From Bemisia tabaci (lineage: Eukaryota > Arthropoda > Insecta > Hemiptera > Aleyrodidae), in assembly GCF_918797505.1 (NCBI RefSeq), contig NC_092797.1, forward strand, positions 28,843,372-28,907,371: a stretch of DNA of 64,000 nt, read 5' to 3'. Of the stretch, positions 37,672-48,782 are shown piece by piece. Made by a program: the position numbers and the translations under genes. The stretch's first letter is position 1; the number at the start of each line of letters is the position of its first letter. Below the pieces are notes generated by a model that was not told the origin of the DNA, did not search any database, and worked only from the letters and a program-made list of their open reading frames with translations.

Positions 37672-40600
37672 CTGAAAAAACAAAGCAAAACAGTTACTAA
37701 TTTAATACACCAGAAAAAAGTGAACACTTTCAAATTCAACTTTGGAATGACATAGCTTTGTATGAGACAGTGGGTGCTAGAAATAAGTATCATTCGTTTT
37801 GTGAGCTTTGCTTAACAAATAATAAAAGATGGTAGATAGAGGAAAGGGCAATGATGTTTTCTATTCATGAGTTCTGTACTGTATCCGGGCAAAAATCCAG
37901 TAATGGCTCAATAACTTCACAATATATCTAACATACACCTGTCATGAGATGCACATTTACATAAATCTGATTTTGGTTTAAAAGCAAAACCACGTATCTC
38001 CATTGCAGTGTTTCAAAATCTCTGCTCCCATTTTTTTCTTTTTTGAAGAGGAGCAAGTCAACTATACCTGTAGCTTGAAATTTCTACAAAATATTCGGTT
38101 GGTAGAAAAGAAAAATCAACAAAGTTTATGAGAAATTAAGTTGACTAGATTTCCAATGAAAATAAAGTATGACAGGCAGTCTGCAACGTCGCAAACTAAG
38201 ATACGTGGTTTCGCACTTTGGCCATTGATATGTATACATTTTGGAAAGATGAAAGTAGAGAGTGTGGATAGGGGGTAAGAAATGTAAATTTTGATGGTGT
38301 AACCCAGAGCGCAGGAATTGTGGGTGAAAGTTGCAAAAATTATCCGAGTTTAACGTGAATTCGTACATTTACTATGCCCACTTACTTCCTGATGATCTAA
38401 TACAGGTTTATACATTGATCTTTAAAAAAATATCAAGGCTCATTGTACGTCTGCACTAGCTTCGTGCTGTGCTAAGCTGCTTCAAGATAATGAGAAGTAC
38501 CTAAGGATTTTTAGATTTGGCCATCTTCAGACAATTTTCATGACCAAGTTCACTATCAGCTGAGGAGGAAAACTCCAGAGGGTATATGAAAAATGGTACC
38601 AGTTTTTGAAAATTATATAATCCACAGGCATCTTGACACACAAAAAAAAATTCCGCTTTTGAAAGTACCTTATGTATTAAAAATGAATTAACTTTGGATT
38701 TTTTCATTACATAATTATAATCTTTGGAGCTTAATTTTCATTCTGCTCAGTTTACAAAGGAAGAGATGTTAGGTAAAAAAATTAATAGCAAAACGTCACA
38801 TAAAAAACCTAAATTCAACGAATAAAATTAAAACAAAAATAAAAAATTAATTATCAGGGTCCGAATCCATTATTCATCAAATGAATTTTCAAAAAGTATC
38901 ACATTGTGAAATCTGATTAGCATTAATAATGCTGAAACAGAGGTCAGGGTTAAAAAATTATTTTCTTAAGAAAAGAAAGAGAAAAAAAAGAAAAAACCTC
39001 AACATCGTATAAAGGGTAAAGATGAAAGTATTAAAGATGTTTACCTCTTTAGATGAGTCTGATACAACATCTACCACTGTTACAGGTTTCTCGTTCTTAT
39101 TATCCTGTAAAGCTCGAAAACAATTGATAACCTAAAACATAATAATCATCAAAAAAGGGATGATTAATTTATAATTAATAGGGTAAAAACTGAAACTAAC
39201 AACAAATTCAGAATTTCTGAGAAAAAATTGAAATCAGAAATTCTTAAAGCATCTGAGCATTATCCATATGAGGTTACAAGATATTTGTAAGATCTTATAC
39301 AAAGAACTGATAGAAATGAATGGAATTCGATTTCTGCAATGAGATGTACCATTTAAGCAATGTTCATATGCCATAAAAAAGTCAGCTTAGGTGGTGTTGT
39401 GGTCAAGGTAGTTCACTCTGAGCACTGAGGTTCCAGGTTTAACCCCTAGATATACTTAATAGGTTTTAAAGAACACTTTGAAATCTAACATCAGGGCTAA
39501 GAATGACCATGACAATAGGCTGTTCTTTTAAGGCATCAAGATGGGTTAGGATTGGGGACATGGCCATCTGCAGTGGTCAGTTTTCATGGTTTGACTAAGC
39601 TGTGCAATTTTTTCGATAAAATTTCTCAAATTTCTAGCTCTTTCCGAAGACTAAACACTTCAAAGGTGTGATTGGAGCCCCGAACACTATTTTCCTTAAA
39701 ATCTGTATACTTCCAAGGTGATTTCCTCAACTTTTTATCTAAAGACTTTAATTTTTAATTATTTACAGCTGAGCCACTCTCCTCATTTAGTAACTCCAAA
39801 ACTGAGTTTTTTTGAGCCTGAGCTCTTTTCCTTCTCTGAGCCTTAAAATATATTACTTCGGAGAGCTTTGGATCTCATGAGGTAAAAATTTGCACAGAAC
39901 TTTCGATTTGCCAATAGATAAACATGCAGAAAAAATTCAATTCTGAGATGATTAGTTGAATGACTAGTCATAGTGGCTCTTTCGACGACTAAAAAGTGGT
40001 TATCACCATGCTTGCAAAACTAAGAATTAAAAATCGAATTTCAGCTCATGTGCATCGAATAACTTTTGTAGAGAAAGGAAAAATCAAAGTTTTAAAATAA
40101 TAACGCTGATCAGTGTGCCGACGACAGGAAATATGCGATGTCGCAAGTTTAAATATCTGTTTAATCACAAGTTTACTAAGTCTGCAAGACTGCAGAGTGT
40201 GGAGTTTGGCAATCACACTCTGACGGTTTGCCCATGTAAATACCAAGGTGAAGACTTTTAACTCAATAAATATTTGGGTAATTACCCGTGATCTTCAATC
40301 CAGGAGTACTTCATAAAATTTGTTCTTTCTTACGAAAGAAAAGGGCAACTCACCTGAAGTCTGTTGTCTTTTACTTTCGTTTCATGTTCTTTGATAAAAT
40401 CCTCAGTTACGTTGGGTTTACTTCTCTTCTTGAAACTCGATTTGACAGACTCTAATTTGCGAGCTTTGTTCAAATAAGATATGACCTCTTCTTCCTGCAG
40501 GAAAGCCAGATTTACAAATTAGTAAAAACAAAAACTCCTACCAAATTTCGACTCTGATATAAATTATTTTTGAAATGATGGTGATAGCCCAAGTTGTAAA

Positions 40601-42020
40601 ATGCGCGCTTCCAATCCTCCATAAGAACGTTTTCAACTCTAGAATGGACCGCTAGACATGGTGCAAATTTAAGCATTATGATACACATTATCTTGTCAAA
40701 ATTTAACATAGAACACTATTTTCTTCATAAAATTATTAAAAGTAACTCCTCACCACAATGTTGACGTTTTTTGAAGCATAAATTCAAACATTCTACCCAT
40801 TAAAAAAAGAAACCCTCTACCTGTTTGAGATAAAGCACACACTAGAGCATATCATATCAATCTCTGCTGCATGAAAATATTACAACCTCAATCTTGACAC
40901 TTCCACTCAGCTGTTGCATATTTTTCATACTTACTATGAACAACACAGGGCGGTAAAGGAACCGTGGTTTTACATGTGATTAGGAAATACAAAGTTTCAT
41001 GACCAGTGCTACATGAAAACGATACTATACTTGATGATTAAGAGTTAATTTCAGCAATTTTCATTGCTTAGATCGTGGTCTTGGTAAAATTTTGAGGAGG
41101 AGAAATACGGTAGAATACTTAAATTTTTACCAAGTCCGGTGGTCTATTATGTCACAATTTTTTCTGAGGCAAGTAACTAAACTATCTCCTTGAAAGGCCA
41201 CACTCTTCATGGGAATGCATGCCCTGTTCTTTGTGTAATTTTTTAATTGCATTAAATTTGTCTTAGAGTGCTGATTAATAGTCTTCAATGCGCCAGCTTT
41301 CTTCAAGCCACTGTCTTTGCACAATCTGCAACAGAAGTTTCGATAATTTCCAGGACAGGCTGACTGGAATTAAAACTCAGAACGTTTCTGTAAAGATGAT
41401 CAAGTGATAGAGAGTAAGAAACTGCTTGTACGGTGAAAAGAAGAGGCTTGCGGAACCCACAATAAGACTGCGACTGGGTTGCTGATGACAATGTACCGAA
41501 ACATGCTGGGGTCATCCTGTTTATTGTTTATTGTTTATAAGATTCGCCCGTATGAGGGCTTGGCCTTAGTGCCTAGCACAAACAGCCACTGACAAGTTGG
41601 ATGCTGAAGATCTAGAGTGATTTAGGTGTTTTATATATCCGTGCGGTGCACTTTAATAATCATTGTTTACACACACCTGACAGACCCGACCCGCACTCAA
41701 GTCCTAAAATGGGGGATCCCAATCCCTTTGACTCTTTGACGCTGCACTACCTTCATTTATGAGAGAAATTATCAGAACTTTAAACAGCGGCTGGTGCAAA
41801 AACAGTGCCTTATAGGAATAGTAAATGCCTCCAACCAAACGGGGGAATTTATCAGAACAAGTGAACACTATCAGATACATACATCACAGTCTAGGGTGGC
41901 CGTGAATTCAAAAATTGACGCTTTGTCTTCTTCTTTTGAAGTCTTTAGTCTTTTAGTAGCGATGAGAAGAGCTTCCGCAGGGTTTTCATCCCGTCGCCTT
42001 TTAATTCGCACGAAAGCCAT
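37246..42020 (-). CDS. SLC7A6OS: IWR1/SLC7A6OS-like RNA polymerase II nuclear import factor, 4 exons
   Basis: Exons in transcription order: 42020-41883, 40494-40354, 39131-39045, 37671-37246; 263 aa plus stop, all junctions GT-AG and phase 0. The N-terminus MAFVRIKRRRDENPAEALLI matches the family's basic RxKRRR-PAEAL start. The middle reads EEEVISYLNKARKLESVKSS. The last exon has YVYDIYQQT and the acidic hallmark DSNDENNWRNDYPDEES, then a Ser/Asp/Glu-rich tail. In yeast Iwr1 guides assembled RNA polymerase II into the nucleus; SLC7A6OS is the animal counterpart. The human protein is about 300 aa, so the length is plausible. No canonical AATAAA was seen just past the stop. Its promoter side is 198 bp from the 12-kb foldback insertion, with UTP23 divergent beyond it. 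Confidence 0.88.
39045..39131 (-). CDS. SLC7A6OS: SLC7A6OS exon 3
   Basis: 29 codons, VINCFRALQDNKNEKPVTVV then DVVSDSSKE. Acceptor ttatgttttag, donor gtaaac. Supported by phase and position rather than strong conservation. Confidence 0.7.
39385..39570 (+). mobile_element. Possible tRNA-derived SINE in SLC7A6OS intron
   Basis: The stretch gtggtcaaggtag looks like an A box and ggttccaggtttaaccc like a degenerate B box about 30 bp later. No clean tail or target duplication was found. Confidence 0.35.
40354..40494 (-). CDS. SLC7A6OS: SLC7A6OS exon 2
   Basis: 47 codons, EEEVISYLNKARKLESVKSS, FKKRSKPNVTEDFIKEHE, ending KDNRLQ. Acceptor ctttcctgcag, donor gtgagt, phase 0 on both sides. Basic central region of the family. 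Confidence 0.8.
40645..41146. mobile_element. MITE family 2, copy A
   Basis: Imperfect inverted ends (GGACCGCTAGACATGGTGC and the inverse of acttggtaaaaatttaag). The body is homologous to 61905-62447, including gaagcataaattcaaac and atttcagcaattttcattg. Lies in intron 1 of SLC7A6OS. Confidence 0.55.
41883..42020 (-). CDS. SLC7A6OS: SLC7A6OS exon 1 with start codon
   Basis: 46 codons from ATG at 42020: MAFVRIKRRRDENPAEALLI then ATKRLK and FEFTATLDCD, followed by donor gtatgt. The reading frame closes soon after the donor, supporting the splice site. Confidence 0.85.
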
Positions 42021-42209
42021 CAGGAAAAGTTTTCGACCCTGATTGAAAATTTAACCCACTTAATTTATAATACTAACTATTACGAAATATGTAAATCGGC
42101 AAGAATTAAACCCACGAAAAAGACCTTTAAAACACAAAAATTCAGACTCATTTACTCAATTTAATTGAGAATGATTGAGGATTGAGATTTCACTTCAAGA
42201 TTGTGTACT

Positions 42210-42218
42210 TGTCTCTGT
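42210..42218. repeat. Foldback target-site duplication, left
   Basis: TGTCTCTGT next to the left end ACTTAACTGAAG; the same nine bases follow the right end at 54227-54235. Confidence 0.85.
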
Positions 42219-42474
42219 ACTTAACTGAAGTGAGCTACATAGTTACCTACAAAGTTGATGTCCGATGTTTTCGGAACAGGTACTATTCTAAAAGATCCGG
42301 AAAAGATCCGGGACCATCTTAAAACAGCGGAAATCGTTCCGGGATCGATTTTCACGGTTTATTAAACCCTTTTGGAGTCTTTCGTATTAATGACATCCGA
42401 TTGGCAGAAAGGATAGCCCGAGGAGAGGCCCGTCGCGATCAGATGATGGCCAGGGAAAGGTACATAATGCATTA

Positions 42475-42905
42475 GGGAAAAGCGGGGGAGTGTTAGGGAG
42501 GGGGAGGGAAAGGAAGGAGGGAGGGGAGGGGGGAGATAGGCTAAAGGGGCGGTTGGAGGAGAGAGGGGGAGGGGGAGAAGGTAGGCTACAGAGGCGGATG
42601 AAGGAGGGGGGGAGGGGATGGGATGGGGGAGGGGGAGGGGGTGGGGGGGAGGGGAGGGGGAGGGGAGGGGGAAGGTAGGCTGTAGGGGCGGATGAAGGAG
42701 GGAGGGGGAGGGGAAGGGAGGGGAGTGGCAGGGAAGGGGAGGGAGAAGGGAGGGGAGGAAGAGGGGAGGGAAGGAAGAGGGGAGGGAAGGAAGAGGGGAG
42801 GGAGGAAGAGGGGAGGGGAGGAAGATGGGAGGGGAGGAAGAGGGGAGGGGTGAAGAGGGGAGGGGAGGGGTGAAGAAGTGAGGGGAGGGGGAGGGAGCGA
42901 AGGGA
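42475..42905 (+). repeat. Polypurine G-rich block, left arm
   Basis: About 430 bp of GGGAGG/GGGGAA-type sequence on the plus strand with almost no pyrimidines. Dense runs of three or more G could form G-quadruplexes or triplex H-DNA. The open frames in it are low-complexity Pro/Ser or Gly/Arg strings, not genes. Confidence 0.9.
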
Positions 42906-42992
42906 CGGTGGAGTTGATGCTTCGTCAGTTTCTCTACCTACTTTAATAACCATTGATAGATTGATTGATTGATTGATTGATTGATTAATTGA

Positions 42993-45900
42993 TCATTGAC
43001 GCGAATCGAGTCGCGTAAATTCGGAGCAGGCTCTGTCGTTTCAACCGAGAGAAATTCCAAGGGGAAAAATTCATGCAATGTTGCCACATCCATCATCAAT
43101 ACGAGTAGAGCCGCGTAAATTCGGAGCAGGCTCCGTAGTTTCATCCATTTCAGTTGTTCATCTTGTCAGACACATTTTATAGTAAGAATGGCTTCAAAAG
43201 ACGATCCTCTGAAAATTTCAAGAAATTTCAAGGGGGAAATTTATGCAATGTTGCCACATCCGTCATTCATTCCTGTCAAGCCGCGCAAATTCGGAGCAAG
43301 CCTTGTCATTTCATCAATTTCATTTGTTCGTCCAATTCGACTCATTTTATATCATTAATGGCTTCCCAGGACCATCCTCGAAAATTTCAGGAAAATCCAA
43401 GGAGAAAATCTCGAGCAATGTTGCCATATCCATCATTCATACGAGTAGAGTCGCGTAAATTTGGAACAGGCTCTGTCCTTTCATCAACTTCATTTGTTCA
43501 TCCGATTTGACTCATTTTATAGTAAGGATAGCCTCCCAGGACCATGTTGGGAAAATTTCGAGAAATTCCAAGGAGGAAATCTTGAGCAATGTTGCCGATT
43601 TGCCTCAACATCCATACGAGTACAGAGCCGCGTAAATTCGGAGCAGGCTCCGTCGTTTCATCGATTTCATTTGTTCATCCCTTTTGACACATTTTATAGT
43701 AAGTTTAGCCTCAAAAGACAATCCTCGGAAAATTTCAAGAAATTCCAAGGGGAAAAATTCATGCAATGTTGCCACGTCCGTCATTAATACGAATCAAGTC
43801 GCGTAAATTCGGAGCAGGCTCTGTCGTTTCAACCAATTCATTTGTTCATCCATTTTGACACATTTTATAGTAAGTATAGCCTCAAAAGACCATATTCGGA
43901 AAATTTCAAGAAATTCCAAGGGGGTAATCTCGAGCAATGTTGCCGAGTTGCCTCTACATCCATAGGAGGAGAGCCGCGTAAATTCGAAACAGGTTCTTTC
44001 GTTTCATCCATTTCATTTGTTCATCCATTTTGACACATTTTATAGTAAGTTTAGCCTCAAAAGACCATCCTCGGAAAATTTCAAGAAATTCCAAGGGGAA
44101 AAATTCATGCAATGTTGCCACGTCCGTCATTAATACGCATCAAGTCGCGTAAATTCGGAGCAGGCTCTGTCGTTTTAACCAATTCATTTGTTCATCCGAT
44201 TTCACTCATTTTATACTGACTAAGACCTCCCAGGACCATCCTCGGAAAATTTCAGGAAAATCCAAGGGGCAAATCTCGAGCAATGTTGCCATATCCATCA
44301 TTCATACGAGTAGAGTCGCGTAAATTTGGAACAGGCTCTGTCCTTTCATCAACTTCATTTGTTCATCCGATTTGACTCATTTTATAGTAAGTAGAGCCTC
44401 CCAGGACCATGTTGGGAAAATTTCGAGAAATTCCAAGGAGGGAATCTTGAGCAATGTTGCCGATTTGCCTCAACATCCATACGAGTAGAGCCGCGTAAAC
44501 TCGGAGCAGGCTCCGTCGTTTCATCGATTTCATTTGTTCATCCCTTTTGACAAATTTTATAGTAAGAATTTCCCCTAAAGACCATCCTCGGAAAATTTCG
44601 AGAAAATCCAAGGGGAATAGCTCGAGCAATGTTGCCGAGTTGTCTCTACATCCATAGGAGGAGAGCCGCGTAAATTCGAAGCAGGCTCTGTCGTTTCATC
44701 CATTTCATTTGTTCATCCATTTTGACACATATTATAGTAAGTATAGCCTCAAAAGACCATCCTCGGAAAATTTCAAAAAATTTCAAGGGGAAAAATTCAT
44801 GCAATGTTGCCACGTCCGTCATTAATACGAATCAATTCGCGTAAATTCGGAGCAGGCTCGGTCGTTTCAACCAATTCATTTGTTCATCCATTTTGACACA
44901 TTTTATAGTAAGTATAGCCTCAAAAGACCATCCTCGGAAAATTTCAAGAAATTCCAAGGGGAAAAATTCATGCAATGTTGCCACGTTCGTCATCCATACG
45001 AGTCAAGTCGTGTAAATTCGGAGCAGGCTCTGTCGTTTCAACCAATTCATTTGTTCATCCGATTTCACTCATTTTACACTGACTATGACCTCCCAGGACC
45101 ATGTTGGGAATATTTCGAGAAAATCCATGCAGGAAATCTCGAGCAATGTTGCCGAGTTGCCTCAACATCCATACGAGTAGAGCCGCGTAAATTCGGAGCA
45201 GGCTCCGTCGTTTCATCCATTTCATTTGTTCATCTTGTCAGACACATTTTATAGTAAGAATGGCTTCGAAAGACCATCCTCTGAAAATTTCAAGAAATTT
45301 CAAGGGGGAAATTTATGCAATGTTGCCACATCCGTCATTCATTCCTGTCAAGCCGTGTAAATTCGGAGCAAGCCTTGTCATTTCATCAATTTCATTTGTT
45401 CGTCCGATTTGACTCATTTTATATCATTTATAGCCTCCCAGAACCATGTTGGGAAAATTTCAAGAAAATTCAAGGGAAAAATCTCGAGCAATGTTGCCAC
45501 ATCCATCATTCATACGAGTGGAGTCGCGTAAATTTGGAGCAGGCTCTGTCGTTTCATCGATTTCATTTGTTCATCCCATTTGACTCATTTTATATGAAGT
45601 CCCTATGGCCTCCTCGGACCGTCCTCGGAAAGTTTCGAGGAAATCCAGGGGGGTAATCTCGAGAAATGTTGCCGAGTTGCCTCAACATCCAAACGAGGAG
45701 AGCCGCGTAAATTCGGAGCAGGCTCAGCCCTTACATCCATTTCATTTGTTCATCCGATTTGACACATTTTATGTTAAGTATGGAACCCCAGGGCCATCCT
45801 AGGAAATTATAGAGGAAATTCAAGGGTGAAATCTCGAGCGATATCGCCAAACATTACGATCATCCATATTTCGCGAGTCGCGTTAATCCGGAGCAGGCTG

Positions 45901-46060
45901 ACGTTCGATCATTTTTATTTGCTCATCCGATTTGACACATTTTATATTCAGTATGTACCCAAAGCATCATTCTTTGAAATTTTAGAGGAAATCTATTGGG
46001 GAAATCTCCAGCAATGCTGCCAAATGTCCCCATCATCCATATACGAATCGAGTCGGTCCA
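42993..46060 (+). repeat. Satellite array A, left arm (~18 units of 165-178 bp)
   Basis: Each unit has a core like catttgttcatccgatttg, then ctcattttatagtaag, an aatttc segment, gcaatgttgcca and cgcgtaaattcggagcagg. Units differ by point changes and small indels. The many open frames here share wording because they are the same repeat read in one frame. Confidence 0.88.
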
Positions 46061-46339
46061 TAACAGAGTGGCAACCATGTTAAGATGTGTTTCGTATATA
46101 TCTTTGCACAGAGAGTTTGTCTTGATACATGCGTCCACTCTCAGTGTAACTCTCCTAACAAACTCCTCTGCTCATCGCCGTAACTTGCAGAGCTTTTTCT
46201 GAGCTTTGGGGTCGAATCCAGAGATAATATGTAGCGTGAGGTTGGGCTACTTTTTCGCATTAAAAAGCCCCGTTTTTTTCTCTCTTTCAGAAGTGCAAAT
46301 TTTTTGCCACCTAATTCGGACTGAAATGTACTCGGGAGT

Positions 46340-47290
46340 ATTCCCGGAGTGCGAATTAACAATAAAAACCACATGTCACCTCGGAAAATTATTTATTTTT
46401 CCTCCCGCCGGGAAATCACTAACTGCAAAAGGAAATAATTTTTCGAAGGGAAAATTATTGTATGCTCATCCGTTTTCGTTGCTGAAATCTACTCAGGAGC
46501 ATCCTCGGAGTCCGAAAACCTTTTAAAAACATCATGTCACCGCGAAAAATCTTGGAAAATTCTTCATTTTTTAGGTCGCCCTAAAATCACTAACAACAAG
46601 GAGAAAATGATTTATCCGAAGGTAAACTGTTGTATGTCCATGCGATTTGGGGACTGAAATCAACTCTGGAGCATCCCCGGAGTCCGAAAAAATTACAAAA
46701 CCATCATTTTACCACGGAAAATCCCGGAAAATTCTCTCTTTTACGCTTACCTAAATTATTTGTTATCTTCAACGAGGAAAACCACATGTCACCTCGGAAA
46801 ATTATTTATTTTTCCCGCCGCCGGGAAATCGCTAACTACAAAAGGAAATAATTTTCCCAAGGGAACACTGTTGTACGTCCATTTGGTTTGGGGGCTGAAA
46901 TCTACTCACGGGCATCCTTGGAGTCCAAACACATGAAAAAACCATCATGTCACCGCGGATAATTTCAGAAAATTCCATATTTTTAAGTCGCCGGGAAATC
47001 GCTAACTACAACGAGGAAATTATTCTTCCAATGGAAAACTGTTGTACGTCCATTCGGTTTGGGGGCTGAAATCTACTCACGAGCATCCTCGGAGTCCGAA
47101 CACACAAAAAAACATCATGTCACCGCGGAAATCCCGGAAAATTCTCTATTCTTTACGCCTACCTAAATTATTTGCTATCTACAACGAGGAAATAATTTTT
47201 CTAACGGAAACGCTTCTTTTTCGATTACGTTTCGCGCAGCTGATATCTACTCAGAAGGACCCTGTGAGTTTGAACAAACAACAATAATTG
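46340..47290 (+). repeat. Satellite array B, left arm (~5-6 units of ~170 bp)
   Basis: Units contain catcatgtcaccgcgga, a ccgggaaatcgctaac-like segment, actgttgtacgtccat and gcatcctcggagtccga. A different sequence from array A but a similar unit length. Confidence 0.8.
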
Positions 47291-48134
47291 CGGTTGTTGT
47301 GTGTGTAACAATTTAAATTAGTGTAACATTTCATGCTTAGTGATTACGTGTGAATGCTCGGGGCGGCATGATTTGTCATGACTCGTGCTACGAAACTAAC
47401 GCACTTTGAAACCATGTTTTCGATAAGCCTCCAAGTATGCTTTTTCGGTGGATATTTGATATCAAAAATATCGCCGCCTAACCGCGATTTTCGTAAGATG
47501 ATGCTCGGGCCAGTCCTAAGCCTGGAAAAAGTGTGAGGGAAAGGAAGGGTCAACAGCCGTATCGATAGCTTCGGAATTTTCGAAACCCCTTGCTCTATAG
47601 GCTTTTCTTACAGTCCTTGCAGCAAAAATTGCCTACTCAGCAAGGAACTTCGAAAATCTTAAAATTTGTCAAAGCTCTTTTGCGTTGAAATGCATTTCTG
47701 GAAAATTTTGTGCATAATCTGTGCCCCTTGATTTTTCACGCTCATTCAAGTGCCATAATTCGTTTTTCGAGATATCATTTACCAAGAAAGTTTTCGCAAT
47801 TTTCAAATTCGGGAACGCTTGTGACGTCATTTTTCGAAGACGTACGTCCTTGAAAACACAAAAAATGAATATAGAGCGCTAAAAATTCCCCATACTAAGT
47901 TTCAGCCACTTATGAAAAAATGACGAGGATTTACATCAATTTGAAAGAAAAAAATGGCAACTCTGGAAGTGCATAGCTCACTTATGAAGCGTTTTCGAGC
48001 ATATGTGTATAGGGAAATAAATCATATTTTAAGCCGAAAAAACTATCCTGAAAGTTAAGTAAGTTAACTTCCGGACACCCTGTATTAGACAAATTCCCGG
48101 CAGTGCAAAGAATCCAGGATTTACCGTGATAAAA
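47291..48134. other. Unique spacer at the foldback centre
   Basis: About 840 bp between the inverted arms. The right part, read on the minus strand, has acagggtgtccggaag, like ends of many insect repeats. The longest frame (69 codons, minus) resembles nothing I know. No transposase. Confidence 0.6.
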
Positions 48135-48735
48135 AACAATTATTGTTCTGTGTTCAAACTCAGAGAGTCCTTCTGACAATGAGTAGATATCAGCTGCGAA
48201 ACGTAATCGAAAAAGAAGCGTTTCCCTTGGGAAAATTATTTCCTCGTTGAAGATAACAAATAATTTAGGTAACGTAAAAGAGAGAATTTTCCGGGATTTT
48301 CCGTGGTGAAATGATGGTTTTGTAATTTTTTCGGACTCCGGGGATGCTCCAGAGTTGATTTCAGTCCCCAAATCGCATGGACATACAACAGTTTACCTTC
48401 GGAAAAATCATTTTCTCCTTGTTGTTAGTGATTTTAGGGCGACCTAAAAAATGAAAAATTTTCCAAGATTTTTCGCGGTGACATGATGTTTTTAAAAGGT
48501 GTTCGGACTCCGAAGATGCTCCTGAGTGGATTTTTTTAGCACCGAAACTGGATGAACATACAATAATTTTCCCTTCGAAAAATCATTTCCTCGATGTGGG
48601 TAACGAAAATAGGAGGGCGTAAAGAAAAGAGAATTTTCCGAGATTTTCCGCGGTGACATTATGTTTTTTTGTGTGTTCGGACTCCGAGAATGCTCGTGAG
48701 TAGATCTCAGCCCCCCAACCGAATAAACATGCAAT
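48135..48735 (-). repeat. Satellite array B, right arm (~3 units)
   Basis: Inverse of 46340-47290 but with about half as many units. Confidence 0.8.
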
Positions 48736-48782
48736 AGTCCGAGATAGATACTTCTTATGAAACGAGGCGAATCGGATAAACA

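Noticed and set aside
41127..41515. Two minus-strand frames inside SLC7A6OS intron 1 as extra exons
   Set aside because: No family resemblance; exon 1 (phase 0) joins directly to the exon at 40494 in frame.
42387..42953. 188-codon Pro/Ser-rich frame, and its partner at 53357-54058 and 53338-53964
   Set aside because: Low-complexity translation of the CCCTCC/GGGAGG blocks, present in mirrored form in both foldback arms; no gene features.
43154..45802. Series of similar 60-124 codon frames (FIHFDTFYSKYSLKRP-type) in both arms
   Set aside because: They are the ~170-bp satellite read in one frame; wording repeats with the unit, and stops fall at indels.
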